A stretch of DNA of 64,000 nt from Pedobacter fastidiosus (GCF_014306625.1 NZ_JACRYL010000008.1:38976-102975), one strand, 5' to 3'. Counted from the first letter of the stretch, positions 53,793 to 63,151 are shown. A program made the numbers and translations. Notes: generated from the letters alone by a model not told the origin.

Positions 53793-56171
53793 TCAATTCA
53801 AATAAACGTACGTAATTCCATCTCCACCTCTATCCGCATGTTCATCTTCCATCCTATTTACCTGGCTATATTTTCTCAAATATTCCCTAATCATTTTCCT
53901 CAGGATTCCATCTCCTTTTCCATGCACCAATTTAATTGAGGGAAAACCAAGCATAATCGCCTTATCTAAATATTTTTCAACTTCGAAAAGCGCATCTTCC
54001 GTTCTCATTCCACGTAAATCAAGCTCTGCCTTGAAATTAGAAACTGCATCATTCATCCTCCCTGCAAACGAGTTTGCGCTACTTTGAATCACTTTTTTAG
54101 CTTCTTTGTTGCTTATTTTCTGAACACGGTTTTTCTTCACATTAGAGCGTAAATCGCCAATCGCCAAAACAAGTTCATTTCTATTAATTTCCAACACTTG
54201 GCCGGTCGTTTCACTATCGGTAAACTTTACCCAATCGCCAATGACCACATCTCCACCAATCACAATCTGAACAGGCTTTAGCTTCTCTTTCGGTACAGTA
54301 TTTTTAACCAATTCACGTTGCAAATTCTGTCGAAGTTCTTTTGTTACGATTTTATCGGCTTGTTTTTCCTTGATTTCTGCAATGGTATTTTCAACAAGTT
54401 TATTGGCACTCTTAATAATATTTTGTGCTTCTTGTTTTGCTTCCTTAATCAGAACTTTCTTATTCTCCTCTAAAAACGTTTTCAATTTTTCGTTCTCTGC
54501 AACTAAGTTCTTTGCCTTATTTTGTTGATTGGCCAAACTCACTTTAGCATCATAAACGTTCTTTTTTTCACGTTCTAAATCAACCAGCATGGTATCTACT
54601 CTATTTTGGTTCGATCCTGTTTTCTGTCTTGCCAACTGGATTACCTCTTTAGGCAAACCTATATTTTGAGCAATCTCAAAAGCATAAGAACTTCCGGGTT
54701 TCCCCATTTCCAAAATGTAGAGCGGTTTCATTTTAGCGTTGTCGAAAAGCATTGAAGCATTTTCCAAACCTTCTGTATTGCCTGCAAAAAGTTTTAAATT
54801 AGAATAGTGAGTGGTTATTACCCCACGAACTTTTTTATTGTTCATCACTTCCAAAACGGCCTCAGCCATTGGCCCACCAAATTGCGGATCAGTTCCTGTT
54901 CCAAACTCATCAATCAAAACCATCGTTTTTGGCGAAGCGTGTTCAACAAAATAACGCATCTTTTTTAGATGTGCGCTATAGGTACTCAAATCACTTTCTA
55001 TAGATTGATCATCACCGATATCGGCAAAAATATTTTCGAAAATCCCAACTTCACTATTAGCGTCCACAGGAATTAACAAACCGGTTTGCAACATAATTTG
55101 CAGTAAACCAACCGTTTTCATACAAACTGATTTACCCCCTGCATTCGGTCCAGAAACTAAAACAACTCTAGTTTGCGCATCAATATGAATATTTAGTGGC
55201 GTTACGGTTTTCTTTTCTAAGGCAAAAGAAAGTGTTAATAATGGATGCCTTGCATTAATTAATTTCGTTTTGGGCTCTTTCAACAAGCCCGGCATTTCAG
55301 CATCAATTTCTATGGCAAATAATGCTTTTGCACGAACAAAATCGAGTTTGGTTAGGAAACCATGATAAGACAAAAGTAGAGGCGAATAAGGACGCAGATC
55401 ATCCGTAAGGGCAATTAAAATCTTGATGATCTCCCGGCGTTTATCAAATTCTAAATCTCTTAATTTATTGTTCAGCGTAAATACTTCTTCCGGCTCAATA
55501 TAAACCGTTTGGCCCGTTGCAGATTCATCGTGAATAAAGCCCTTTAGTTTCCGTTTATTTTCTGCTAAAACAGGAATACACATTCTACCATCGCGAATGG
55601 TTAAACTTCCATCAGCCACCCAATTATTGGCAATTGCCTGCTTGTAAATGGAATCCATGCGCTTCCGAACATCTTGCTCTGCCTTAGAAATAGCCGAAGT
55701 AATTTCCTGTAAATCCTTGGAAGCATTAGGTTTGATCTTTCCTTTAGGATCGATAACGGTTTCTATTTTTCTGAGGATATTTTTTTCAATCGGCAAATGC
55801 TCAAACAAAGCTTCGAGTGTGGGATAAACTTCTGCTCTTTCTTCGAAAAACCGCAAAACAGAAAAAACGGTTTGTAAAGAAGTGTAAACCTGGAACCACT
55901 CATCTTCCAAAAGATACGTGCCCTCAACCCTAATCTTTTCGACTAGAGATTTAATATCAAAAAAGGTATTTATTTGTAAGGGCTCCTGATTTTGCAGGAT
56001 ACTTTTGAATTCGTTCGTCTGTTTTAAAAACTTATCAATCTGATCAAAACGATTCATCACCTGCATCTTTTGCACCATTGCCTGCCCCATCGGGCTCATA
56101 CAATGCTTGCTAATCAGTTGCCTTATCTCAACAAAACCTAAACGTTCTAAACAATTTTCGGGATATAACAT
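53793..56171 (-). CDS. mutS2: Endonuclease MutS2
   Basis: A 792-residue MutS-family ATPase that lacks the mismatch-recognition domain and is tied to recombination control or ribosome rescue. The Walker A SGPNAGGKS is at about 335-343, the Walker B MVLIDEFGTGTDP follows, then a long coiled coil (about 500-610) and a C-terminal Smr nuclease domain (about 715-792, ELDLRGMRTEDAL and KLVHGKGDGILRK). The ATG at 56171 is chosen because the frame's first codon (TTG at 56183) overlaps the previous gene. Confidence 0.94.
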   Translation of the reverse strand: MLYPENCLERLGFVEIRQLISKHCMSPMGQAMVQKMQVMNRFDQIDKFLKQTNEFKSILQNQEPLQINTFFDIKSLVEKIRVEGTYLLEDEWFQVYTSLQTVFSVLRFFEERAEVYPTLEALFEHLPIEKNILRKIETVIDPKGKIKPNASKDLQEITSAISKAEQDVRKRMDSIYKQAIANNWVADGSLTIRDGRMCIPVLAENKRKLKGFIHDESATGQTVYIEPEEVFTLNNKLRDLEFDKRREIIKILIALTDDLRPYSPLLLSYHGFLTKLDFVRAKALFAIEIDAEMPGLLKEPKTKLINARHPLLTLSFALEKKTVTPLNIHIDAQTRVVLVSGPNAGGKSVCMKTVGLLQIMLQTGLLIPVDANSEVGIFENIFADIGDDQSIESDLSTYSAHLKKMRYFVEHASPKTMVLIDEFGTGTDPQFGGPMAEAVLEVMNNKKVRGVITTHYSNLKLFAGNTEGLENASMLFDNAKMKPLYILEMGKPGSSYAFEIAQNIGLPKEVIQLARQKTGSNQNRVDTMLVDLEREKKNVYDAKVSLANQQNKAKNLVAENEKLKTFLEENKKVLIKEAKQEAQNIIKSANKLVENTIAEIKEKQADKIVTKELRQNLQRELVKNTVPKEKLKPVQIVIGGDVVIGDWVKFTDSETTGQVLEINRNELVLAIGDLRSNVKKNRVQKISNKEAKKVIQSSANSFAGRMNDAVSNFKAELDLRGMRTEDALFEVEKYLDKAIMLGFPSIKLVHGKGDGILRKMIREYLRKYSQVNRMEDEHADRGGDGITYVYLN

Positions 56172-56172
56172 A

Positions 56173-56808
56173 TTATTGTGCAACTACCGGAGCAGTCTGT
56201 AATTTTAATTTTTTTAAATTTTGTTCCTTTAACAACCTTACTTTTCTTCTATTAATTCTGCGTAAAGAATCAGCCTTTTTAGCTTTCAATTTAGATTTTG
56301 ATAAAACTTTGGTCGGCTTAAGCTTTTGAAGAACAGGTTTAGCCATTTCTATCTTCTTAGCTTCGATTTTTTTTAATGAATCTGCCTTTTTTAAAGAATC
56401 AACTTTCAATTTTTTAGGATCTTTAGCCAACTTCAGTGAATCTGCTTTCCTTATTTTAGCCGTCGCCAATGAATCTGCCTTTTCAATCTTAGATTTCTCT
56501 TGAGTAACCTTTTTTGAGATATTTTTATAAATTTTCTCCAATTCTTCTGGCTCTTTATAATAATATGCTAAGCTTCTGGTGTACTGAGCAGAATCGGTAT
56601 TAAATTTTTTATAAATGCCATTGTAATAAGCAGAGCCTATTTTCCGAGCAGAATCTGGAATATAAACAGTAGAAAGATAGCCATCAACAACATGAATATC
56701 GTATAATATTTTTTCCATTTCTTCTGGCTCTAGTATGTCTTTCGGTCGACCGGGTCTACACCCAAAAGCCAAAACCACTAATGCTAAAACCCACAATAAT
56801 CTTCTCAT
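56173..56808 (-). CDS. DUF4296 lipoprotein with KADSLK repeats
   Basis: A 211-residue lipoprotein (lipobox AFGC, Cys17). Residues 25-100 form the DUF4296 domain (LEPEEMEKILYDIHVVDGYLS, then YYKEPEELEKIYKNI). The second half is a Lys-rich, repetitive stretch with ADSL at least six times (KADSLATAKIRKADSLK, KADSLKKADSLKK), probably a long helix or disordered tether. The stop lies 1 base from the mutS2 ATG, so they form an operon. Function unknown. Confidence 0.85.
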   Translation of the reverse strand: MRRLLWVLALVVLAFGCRPGRPKDILEPEEMEKILYDIHVVDGYLSTVYIPDSARKIGSAYYNGIYKKFNTDSAQYTRSLAYYYKEPEELEKIYKNISKKVTQEKSKIEKADSLATAKIRKADSLKLAKDPKKLKVDSLKKADSLKKIEAKKIEMAKPVLQKLKPTKVLSKSKLKAKKADSLRRINRRKVRLLKEQNLKKLKLQTAPVVAQ

Positions 56809-56879
56809 GCTTAATTTAAAATATTATTTTTTGCCCAAATTGCGACAAGGTTATTAATTTTACCCAAAAATAGTTATAA

Positions 56880-57578
56880 ATGAGCATAGCTGATAATCTT
56901 AAAAAATATAAAAGCGAAGTAGAATCTGATGGCGTGAAGTTGATTGCCGTTTCTAAAACCCAAACCGTTGATGCGATATTGGAAGCATATAATGCGGGGC
57001 AAAGAATTTTTGGCGAAAACCACGTTCAGGAAATGGTTGATAAACAAGCTGAGCTTCCTGCTGATATTGAATGGCATTTAATTGGCCATTTACAAAGCAA
57101 CAAAGTAAAATATATTGCTCCATTTGTAAAGCTTATTCATGGCGTTGATAGCATAAAGTTATTACAGGAAATTAATAAGCAAGCACTAAAAAACAATAGA
57201 GTAATAGACTGTTTATTACAAGTTTACATAGCCGATGAGGACACCAAATTCGGACTCGGGTTTGATGAAGTGATCGAACTTTTACGTTCAGAAGAATATG
57301 CTGAGCTTAAAAACATCCGCATTGTGGGCTTAATGGGAATTGCAACCAACACTAAAAACGAAAAACAGATTACTGTTGAATTCCATGAATTGAAAGTGTT
57401 TTTTGACGGTGTTAAAGTAAGTTTCTTTAGAAAAGAAGATTCATTTAAAGAAATTTCTACTGGAATGAGTGCCGATTATAAAATTGCAATTGAAGAAGGC
57501 AGTACAATGGTGCGCATTGGAAGTGCTATTTTCGGAAAGAGAATTATTAAACATTTTAAAACTGATTCAGCAAACTAA
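56880..57578 (+). CDS. YggS-type PLP homeostasis protein
   Basis: A 232-residue cytoplasmic protein of the PLP-binding protein family (YggS/PROSC). The PLP-binding Lys26 lies in LIAVSKTQ, followed by GENHVQEMVDK, EWHLIGHLQSNKVKYI and the C-terminal STGMSADYKIAIEEGSTMVRIGS, all family landmarks. It buffers pyridoxal phosphate and affects amino acid pools. It heads a plus-strand run with a GNAT gene and aspartate kinase. Confidence 0.94.
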   Translation: MSIADNLKKYKSEVESDGVKLIAVSKTQTVDAILEAYNAGQRIFGENHVQEMVDKQAELPADIEWHLIGHLQSNKVKYIAPFVKLIHGVDSIKLLQEINKQALKNNRVIDCLLQVYIADEDTKFGLGFDEVIELLRSEEYAELKNIRIVGLMGIATNTKNEKQITVEFHELKVFFDGVKVSFFRKEDSFKEISTGMSADYKIAIEEGSTMVRIGSAIFGKRIIKHFKTDSAN

Positions 57579-57585
57579 AACTTAC

Positions 57586-58053
57586 ATGAACTTAAATATA
57601 AGAACAGCAGGAGCTGAAGATTGCACCAGAATATTAGAACTGATTAACGAATTGGCCCTTTACGAACGTGCTCCAGAGGAAGTTACCGTAGATCTTGATC
57701 ATTTTATCAATGCAGGATTCGGAGAAAATCCTGTTTGGAAAGCTTATGTTGCGGAAAATGATGGAACAATCATAGGCTTTGCGCTATTTTACACTCGTTA
57801 TTCTACTTGGAAAGGATGCAGACTTTATCTTGAAGATTTCATTGTTACGGAAGATTTTAGAGGAAAAGGTGTTGGTAAATTGCTTTTCGAAAAGGTAATA
57901 GAAGAATCAAAAAGTGGAAATTACAACGGCATGGTTTGGCAAGTTTTAGACTGGAACGAGCCTGCAATTAATTTTTACAACAAATACAATGCACATTTAG
58001 AAGCAGGATGGTTAAACGCATCATTTTCTGAAGCACAAGTTAAGGCATTTTAA
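57586..58053 (+). CDS. GNAT family N-acetyltransferase
   Basis: A 155-residue cytoplasmic acetyltransferase from the ATG at 57586 (MNLNIRTAGAEDCTRIL). An open frame from 57469 overlaps the previous gene and is rejected. The acetyl-CoA motif is DFRGKGVGKLLFEKV, and LYERAPEEVTVD with ARYSTWKGCRLYLEDF-like context resembles the diamine acetyltransferase group, so a polyamine or small amine is a plausible substrate. It sits 7 bases after the YggS gene and 2 before aspartate kinase. Confidence 0.9.
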   Translation: MNLNIRTAGAEDCTRILELINELALYERAPEEVTVDLDHFINAGFGENPVWKAYVAENDGTIIGFALFYTRYSTWKGCRLYLEDFIVTEDFRGKGVGKLLFEKVIEESKSGNYNGMVWQVLDWNEPAINFYNKYNAHLEAGWLNASFSEAQVKAF

Positions 58054-58055
58054 GC

Positions 58056-59324
58056 ATGGATATTTTTAAGTTTGGTGGCGCGTCGGTAAAGGATGCCAAT
58101 GGAGTAAAAAATTTAGCCAATATTGTTCGCGATTATAAAAAAGGAAAACTCCTGATTGTAATCTCCGCAATGGGTAAAATCACCAATAAATTAGAGGAAC
58201 TTACACAGGCTTTTTTAGCACAAAGTGAAAATACACATTCAATTTTTGATGAAATAAAACACTTTCACTTCAACATTATCGAAGAACTTTTTGAGGGGAA
58301 GTCTAATCCTGTTTACGATGATGTTGCCAATACTTTTGTAGAAATTGATTGGCTAATTGAAGATGAGGCAGATAGTAATCCAGATTATATTTACGATCAA
58401 ATTGTATCGATTGGAGAAGTAGTTTCGACTAAAATTGTTACAGCTTGGTTAAATGAAACCGGTTTAAAGGCACTTTGGGCTGATGCGAGAAATTTCATTC
58501 AAACGGATAATACCTATCGGGAAGGCAAGGTTGATTGGGACAAAACCAATCAAATTATTCAACGAGATTTGATTCCGCTTTTGGAAGAAAACATCATAGT
58601 TACGCAAGGTTTTATTGGCGGAACAAGTGAAAACTACACTACAACGCTTGGTCGTGAGGGTTCAGATTATTCTGCTGCAATTTTTGCTTCTTGCGTAAAT
58701 GCAGATGCCTTAACCATTTGGAAAGATGTACCTGGGGTTTTAAATGCCGATCCGAAATGGTTCGATGAAACAGAAAAAATTCCACAACTTTCTTATCATG
58801 ACGCCATTGAATTAACGTATTACGGTGCAACAGTAATTCACCCAAAAACGATAAAACCGCTTCAAAATAAGGGTATTCCACTGTTTGTTCGCTCTTTTAT
58901 TCAGCCAGAAGGCATTGGAACCGCAATAACAAAGGAAAATAATCCATTGCCTGTTCCATCTTTTATCTTTAAAATAGATCAGGCTTTGATTTCCATTTTT
59001 CCGAAAGATTATTCTTTTATAATTGAAGAAAATCTGAGCAATATTTTTGAGCTTTTCCATAAGCATAAAATCAAAATCAATACCATGCTAAATTCTGCCA
59101 TCAGTTTTTCTGTTAGTGTGGATGATAATGCTGATAAAATCGAAAAATTGATTCAAGATTTAGCTTCAGAATTTACAGTTAAGTACAACAAAGGGCTGGA
59201 ACTTGTAACCATCAGATATTACAATCAACAAACTATAGACCGGGTAACGGTTAATAAAGAGCTGTTGTTAGAGGTTAAAAGCAGACATACCTGCCAAATG
59301 GTAATGAAGAATAAAAGCAATTAG
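58056..59324 (+). CDS. lysC: Aspartate kinase
   Basis: A 422-residue monofunctional aspartokinase, the first enzyme for Lys, Met, Thr and Ile. The start MDIFKFGGASVKDANGV carries the KFGG motif, and the active site has TTLGREGSDYSAAIFA. The C-terminus (about 310-422) holds ACT-like regulatory segments (LISIFPKDYSFIIEENLSNIF), suggesting feedback control by an amino acid. It starts 2 bases after the GNAT stop and is the end of that operon. Confidence 0.93.
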   Translation: MDIFKFGGASVKDANGVKNLANIVRDYKKGKLLIVISAMGKITNKLEELTQAFLAQSENTHSIFDEIKHFHFNIIEELFEGKSNPVYDDVANTFVEIDWLIEDEADSNPDYIYDQIVSIGEVVSTKIVTAWLNETGLKALWADARNFIQTDNTYREGKVDWDKTNQIIQRDLIPLLEENIIVTQGFIGGTSENYTTTLGREGSDYSAAIFASCVNADALTIWKDVPGVLNADPKWFDETEKIPQLSYHDAIELTYYGATVIHPKTIKPLQNKGIPLFVRSFIQPEGIGTAITKENNPLPVPSFIFKIDQALISIFPKDYSFIIEENLSNIFELFHKHKIKINTMLNSAISFSVSVDDNADKIEKLIQDLASEFTVKYNKGLELVTIRYYNQQTIDRVTVNKELLLEVKSRHTCQMVMKNKSN

Positions 59325-59361
59325 TGCTAGAAGCTGTTTAAGGAATGTTAGTATAATTTTT

Positions 59362-59499
59362 CGGTTCGTGTAGACACGAACCGAGGCATTGAAGACACAA
59401 ACCCAGGCATAAACGAATGCCATTGTAAAACAAAAGCAACTAAAAGTTATTTAACGGTTTTAAAAATGCGAATTGTTCGGTTCGCGGAGACACGAACCG
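59362..59499. repeat. Two hairpin repeats with CGGTTCG arms
   Basis: Copy one: CGGTTCGTG (59362-59370), loop TAGA, CACGAACCG (59375-59383). Copy two: CGGTTCGCG (59478-59486), loop GAGA, CACGAACCG (59491-59499). Each is followed by AGGCA and GAGACAC- or GAAGACAC-type sequence. They lie as direct repeats about 116 bases apart in the 275-base gap before the methyltransferase gene. Confidence 0.8.
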
Positions 59500-59562
59500 A
59501 GGCACTGGAGACACGACCTCATGATGAAACTTATAAGAACAATTAATTGCCCACACAGTTCT

Positions 59563-59597
59563 ATACTCACGACTTGATACTCAATACCTAATACTAC
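59563..59597. repeat. Heptamer tandem repeat at a start codon
   Basis: Five units in phase at 7-base spacing (ATACTCA, CGACTTG, ATACTCA, ATACCTA, ATACTAC) end 2 bases before the ATG at 59600. The second unit is diverged. Confidence 0.55.
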
Positions 59598-59599
59598 CC

Positions 59600-60784
59600 A
59601 TGAACAAACACATTTTAGATGAAGCTGTACAAGATTACATTAACGCAAATTTAACTGCCGATGTAAATCAAATTGCTTTAGCTAAAAGTCCGTTCGAAAA
59701 TATTTCATCTGCAGAACTTGCGGGGCAAATCACTGCTAAAAAAAAATCGGAAAAGAAGCTTCCAACTTGGTTTAAAAGCAAAGGTATTTATTATCCAATG
59801 GCCTTATCTATCGAACAAACCTCGTCTGAAATTACTGCAAAATATAAATCTAAATTGGCTATAGGTGATCAATTAATCGACTTAACTGGCGGTTTTGGAG
59901 TTGATTCCTATTATTTTTCTAAATCACTTAAGGAAGTTACGCATTGCGAAATTAATGCCGACCTTTCTGAAATTGCCGAACACAATGCAAAAGCTTTAAA
60001 TGCAAACAACATTAAATTTAAAGCCCTGGACGGAATTGAACTTTTGAAACTTATGGATTCAGTTTTCCATACTATCTATGTTGATCCTGCAAGAAGAGCC
60101 GAAAAGGGAAAAGTTTTTATGCTTAAAGATTGTACACCCGATGTGGTAAGCAATCTTGATCTTTTACTTTCTAAAGCAAAAAGAATCATCATAAAAACTG
60201 CTCCTCTATTAGATTTAACTGCAGGTTTAAATGAGTTAAAAAGCGTGAGCGAAATTCATATTGTAAGTGTAAAAAATGAATGCAAGGAAATTTTGTGGAT
60301 TCTAGAACAGGATGCAGAATCTGAAACCAAAATTTTCGCAGTTACTTTAAATGATAGCGAAAAGTGTTTTACTTTTTTAAAGTCAGAGACTGAAGTTTCT
60401 GCAGAATTTACAGATGAAATTAACGAAGCACAATATTTATATGAACCAGATGCCGCACTTTTAAAATCTGGCGCTTTTAACTTAATCGGTCAGCGTTACA
60501 AGTTAAAGAAACTTCATTCACAAACTCAATTATTTACATCGTCTAGTCTAAACAAAGAATTCCCTGGTCGCATTTTTAAAATTAACAAGGTCTATTCTAC
60601 TGGAGATTTAAAAAAGCTAAAAAATTTAACGGGTAATGTGATCGTTCGAAATTATCCGGCAAAGCCTGAGGAGTTGGTTAAGAAATATAAGATAAAACCA
60701 GACCAAGAAAAATTCCTTATTTTCAGTAAAATTGGAAACAATGAAAACATTATCATTAATGCTGAGATTGTACAGTACTATTAA
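59600..60784 (+). CDS. Class I SAM-dependent methyltransferase with THUMP-like domain
   Basis: A 394-residue cytoplasmic methyltransferase. The SAM-binding glycine loop is LIDLTGGFGVDS (92-103), the acidic residue is in THCEIN, and VDPARR is a family hallmark. The C-terminal third (about 290-394) matches the THUMP-like tail seen in these Bacteroidota proteins, which suggests an RNA substrate such as tRNA or rRNA. A heptamer repeat lies directly before the start. The substrate is unproven. Confidence 0.87.
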   Translation: MNKHILDEAVQDYINANLTADVNQIALAKSPFENISSAELAGQITAKKKSEKKLPTWFKSKGIYYPMALSIEQTSSEITAKYKSKLAIGDQLIDLTGGFGVDSYYFSKSLKEVTHCEINADLSEIAEHNAKALNANNIKFKALDGIELLKLMDSVFHTIYVDPARRAEKGKVFMLKDCTPDVVSNLDLLLSKAKRIIIKTAPLLDLTAGLNELKSVSEIHIVSVKNECKEILWILEQDAESETKIFAVTLNDSEKCFTFLKSETEVSAEFTDEINEAQYLYEPDAALLKSGAFNLIGQRYKLKKLHSQTQLFTSSSLNKEFPGRIFKINKVYSTGDLKKLKNLTGNVIVRNYPAKPEELVKKYKIKPDQEKFLIFSKIGNNENIIINAEIVQYY

Positions 60785-60785
60785 A

Positions 60786-60810
60786 CAAAAAGCCTCTCCA
60801 TGGAAAGGCT
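60786..60810 (-). terminator. Terminator after the cold-shock gene
   Basis: AGCCTCTCCA and TGGAAAGGCT (60791-60810) form a hairpin with one mismatch around a CATG centre, followed on the minus strand by TTTTTGTTT. It lies 37 bases beyond the cold-shock gene stop and directly after the methyltransferase stop. Confidence 0.7.
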
Positions 60811-60847
60811 CTTGTTAGGGATGATGTAAATTAAGTATAGATATCGC

Positions 60848-61045
60848 TTAAACTTTTTTAACGTTTACAGCTTGTAAACCTTTTCTGCCATCAGCTACTT
60901 CAAATTCAACTTCATCGTTTTCTTTTAAGCTTTCAATTCCGCCTAAAACATCTTTAAAATGCACAAAAATGTCTTTGTTGTCTTCTTGTACAATAAATCC
61001 AAAGCCTTTCTGAGTGTTAAACCATTTAACTTTTCCGGTTGCCAT
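60848..61045 (-). CDS. cspA: Cold-shock protein CspA family
   Basis: A 65-residue single OB-fold RNA chaperone. RNP1 KGFGFI (13-18) and RNP2 DIFVHF (25-30) are intact, as is the start MATGKVKWFNTQ. The 209-base upstream region is long enough for the structured leader common in such genes, but I see no clear conserved box. Confidence 0.95.
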   Translation of the reverse strand: MATGKVKWFNTQKGFGFIVQEDNKDIFVHFKDVLGGIESLKENDEVEFEVADGRKGLQAVNVKKV

Positions 61046-61254
61046 AAAAAATAAAAAATTGTATAAAATAAATAAACCCTTTTACGCTTTGATCAGCACT
61101 TCTTTAAACCAATTGAAATTTAAATCAAAAAAAACATCAGAATAAGCATTAATATTGAAACAAAACTATCAAATATAACAAATTACCTACAAAATTCAAT
61201 CGAATTACCGAAATTAAATACTAAAGTTTAATCTTTTTATAAATTTATCAACAA

Positions 61255-61890
61255 TTATTTGTTCGGTTGTGGCGTTGTACGCAAATATGGCTTAATAACT
61301 TTATGTCCTTTAGGAAATTTAGCGGCGATGTCTTCAGTTTTAATGCTATTTACAACGATAACGTCTTCGCCATCTTTCCAATCTGCAGGGGTAGCTACAC
61401 TATATTTTGCGGTAAGCTGTAAAGAATCGATTACCCTCAAAACTTCATTGAAATTTCTCCCTGTTGAAGCTGGATAAGTAATGGTTAATTTTACTTTTTT
61501 ATCCGGACTGATCACAAACAAAGATCTAACCGTTAAAGTTTCTGATGCATTTGGATGAATCATATCATAAAGATTTACAACCGTTTTATCGGGATCTGCA
61601 ATAATTGGAAACTCCACTGAAGTATTTTGAGTTTCATTAATGTCGCTAATCCAACCTTTATGCGATTCTGCTGAATCAACACTCAAAGCCAAAACCTTAA
61701 CATTGCGTTTTTCAAATTCATCTTTTAAGGCAGCAGTTCTACCTAATTCAGTTGTACAAACCGGTGTGTAATCTGCCGGGTGCGAAAATAAAACGCCCCA
61801 GCTATCTCCCAAATAATCATAAAAATCTATTTCTCCTATTGATGTGTTTGCTTGGAAATTTGGTGCGGTATCGCCTAGTCTTATACTCAT
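61255..61890 (-). CDS. 1-Cys peroxiredoxin (Prx6 type)
   Basis: A 211-residue cytoplasmic peroxidase. The peroxidatic Cys45 lies in HPADYTPVCTTELG. No resolving Cys is visible, which fits the 1-Cys Prx6 group. The C-terminal extension (TPADWKDGEDVIVV and the tail ending TPQPNK) is typical of that group. It would reduce hydrogen peroxide and organic peroxides. A TAGATTTG motif lies 27 bases upstream. Confidence 0.95.
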   Translation of the reverse strand: MSIRLGDTAPNFQANTSIGEIDFYDYLGDSWGVLFSHPADYTPVCTTELGRTAALKDEFEKRNVKVLALSVDSAESHKGWISDINETQNTSVEFPIIADPDKTVVNLYDMIHPNASETLTVRSLFVISPDKKVKLTITYPASTGRNFNEVLRVIDSLQLTAKYSVATPADWKDGEDVIVVNSIKTEDIAAKFPKGHKVIKPYLRTTPQPNK

Positions 61891-61916
61891 AATATTAATA
61901 TTTAAAGATTATTAAA

Positions 61917-61924
61917 CAAATCTA
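61917..61924 (-). promoter_or_regulatory. Candidate -7 element for the peroxiredoxin gene
   Basis: On the minus strand TAGATTTG matches TAnnTTTG, 26 bases before the ATG at 61890. No clear -33 TTG is found at the right distance. Confidence 0.4.
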
Positions 61925-61987
61925 ATCAATACTATACTAAATACATAGACTTAATATTAATTTAAGACGTACAGATTATAATTGCAT

Positions 61988-62020
61988 AAAAAAACCCTGA
62001 AGGTTTAATCCGACAGGGTT
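61988..62020 (-). terminator. Terminator after the membrane protease gene
   Basis: AACCCTG (61993-61999) pairs with CAGGGTT (62014-62020), then a seven-T run in minus-strand sense. It lies 26 bases after the protease stop. Confidence 0.85.
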
Positions 62021-62045
62021 CAAGCATATTAATTTGTTTGGGTTA

Positions 62046-63143
62046 TTAGTAAACTTTAATCATAAACACATAGTCTTGCAGTTTCTCTATCTGCTTGGTA
62101 CGTTTTAATCCAGATAATAAACTCTTTCTATTCGAAACTAGCTTTTTACCTAAAGAATCTTGAGGGATAGCCCTCATCGCTTCTAAAATATATTTTGATT
62201 TAATTGCAAATGCTGCACCTTCTGTTTGATCTGGCTTGCCGCTAATTACACCAACAAGATTACCATTATTATCTAAAAGTGGACCACCGCTATTTCCTGG
62301 GTTAACAGAAATTGCAACTTGATATTGAGTAGTATCGCCAACAAATCCATTCTTCGAACTTACATAACCTTCACCCAAAACAGCATCATCTTTAGGGTAA
62401 CCCAATGTATAAACGTTTTCGCCTATGCTACTGCTATTTCTCTTAATAGTATAGGGTAATGAAGAAAGATTAGAAAAGTTTTTATCGCTAATTTTCAAAA
62501 TCGCCATATCGTATTGGCTATCGGTGTAAACTGCTTTAACCTTAAAAGATTCTCCCTTACTATTTTGAACATATAATGAATCTGCACCATTAATAACATG
62601 AAGGTTAGTAAGAATGTAACCATTTGTAGAAATGGCAAAGCCCGTACCACCATAACGCCCTTGATTTGCATTTTTACTTGGAGCTGAAGTATTTGCTGTT
62701 TTACGAATATCTCTAATTAAAGTATTTTGAGTTTTTATTGCATTGGTAAGCTGATTGCTTAACAAAACAACTTTCTCGGCCTGTTGACTATTGTGCTGTA
62801 TAGAATAAATAGAAACCAATGAAAGCACTATAAAAGAAGCCGCCACTGCGATTGCCGATTTATGTTTGCGCCAAAGCTGAACTACTTTTGATGGATGAGG
62901 TTTTAATGTTGCAGCCATTTCTTCTACATCGATCTCAGCATGGATTTTATCCATCTGTTCCCTTAAATGTAATTGCTCAGCATACTGCTCCATCTTGTGT
63001 AAAAACACCTTGTGAGAAACTACTTTATGATCAACCGTGGCATCATTGCTCCGCAATTGTTCAAAAGCCTCAGTTTCCTGTGGGGTAAGTTTACCTAATA
63101 GATAATCTTCAATAATTGCATCTAACTCTAAATCGTTCCTCAT
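62046..63143 (-). CDS. Membrane-anchored trypsin-like serine protease, paired with sigma factor
   Basis: A 365-residue protein from the ATG at 63143 (MRNDLELDAIIEDYLLGKLT). The cytoplasmic N-terminus (1-95) looks like an anti-sigma domain, with IEDYLLGKLTPQETEAFEQL matching the usual opening of such proteins but no zinc motif. One transmembrane helix (about 97-114) leads to a periplasmic trypsin-like domain with His182 (TNLHVING), Asp212 (YDMAILKI) and Ser285 (NPGNSGGPL), a complete triad, and no PDZ domain. A longer frame to 63191 overlaps the sigma gene. It may sense periplasmic stress and control the sigma factor. Confidence 0.87.
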   Translation of the reverse strand: MRNDLELDAIIEDYLLGKLTPQETEAFEQLRSNDATVDHKVVSHKVFLHKMEQYAEQLHLREQMDKIHAEIDVEEMAATLKPHPSKVVQLWRKHKSAIAVAASFIVLSLVSIYSIQHNSQQAEKVVLLSNQLTNAIKTQNTLIRDIRKTANTSAPSKNANQGRYGGTGFAISTNGYILTNLHVINGADSLYVQNSKGESFKVKAVYTDSQYDMAILKISDKNFSNLSSLPYTIKRNSSSIGENVYTLGYPKDDAVLGEGYVSSKNGFVGDTTQYQVAISVNPGNSGGPLLDNNGNLVGVISGKPDQTEGAAFAIKSKYILEAMRAIPQDSLGKKLVSNRKSLLSGLKRTKQIEKLQDYVFMIKVY

Positions 63144-63151
63144 TTCAATTA

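Noticed and set aside
57469..57585. N-terminal extension of the GNAT protein
   Set aside because: It overlaps the YggS gene in another frame, and the GNAT domain begins right after the ATG at 57586.
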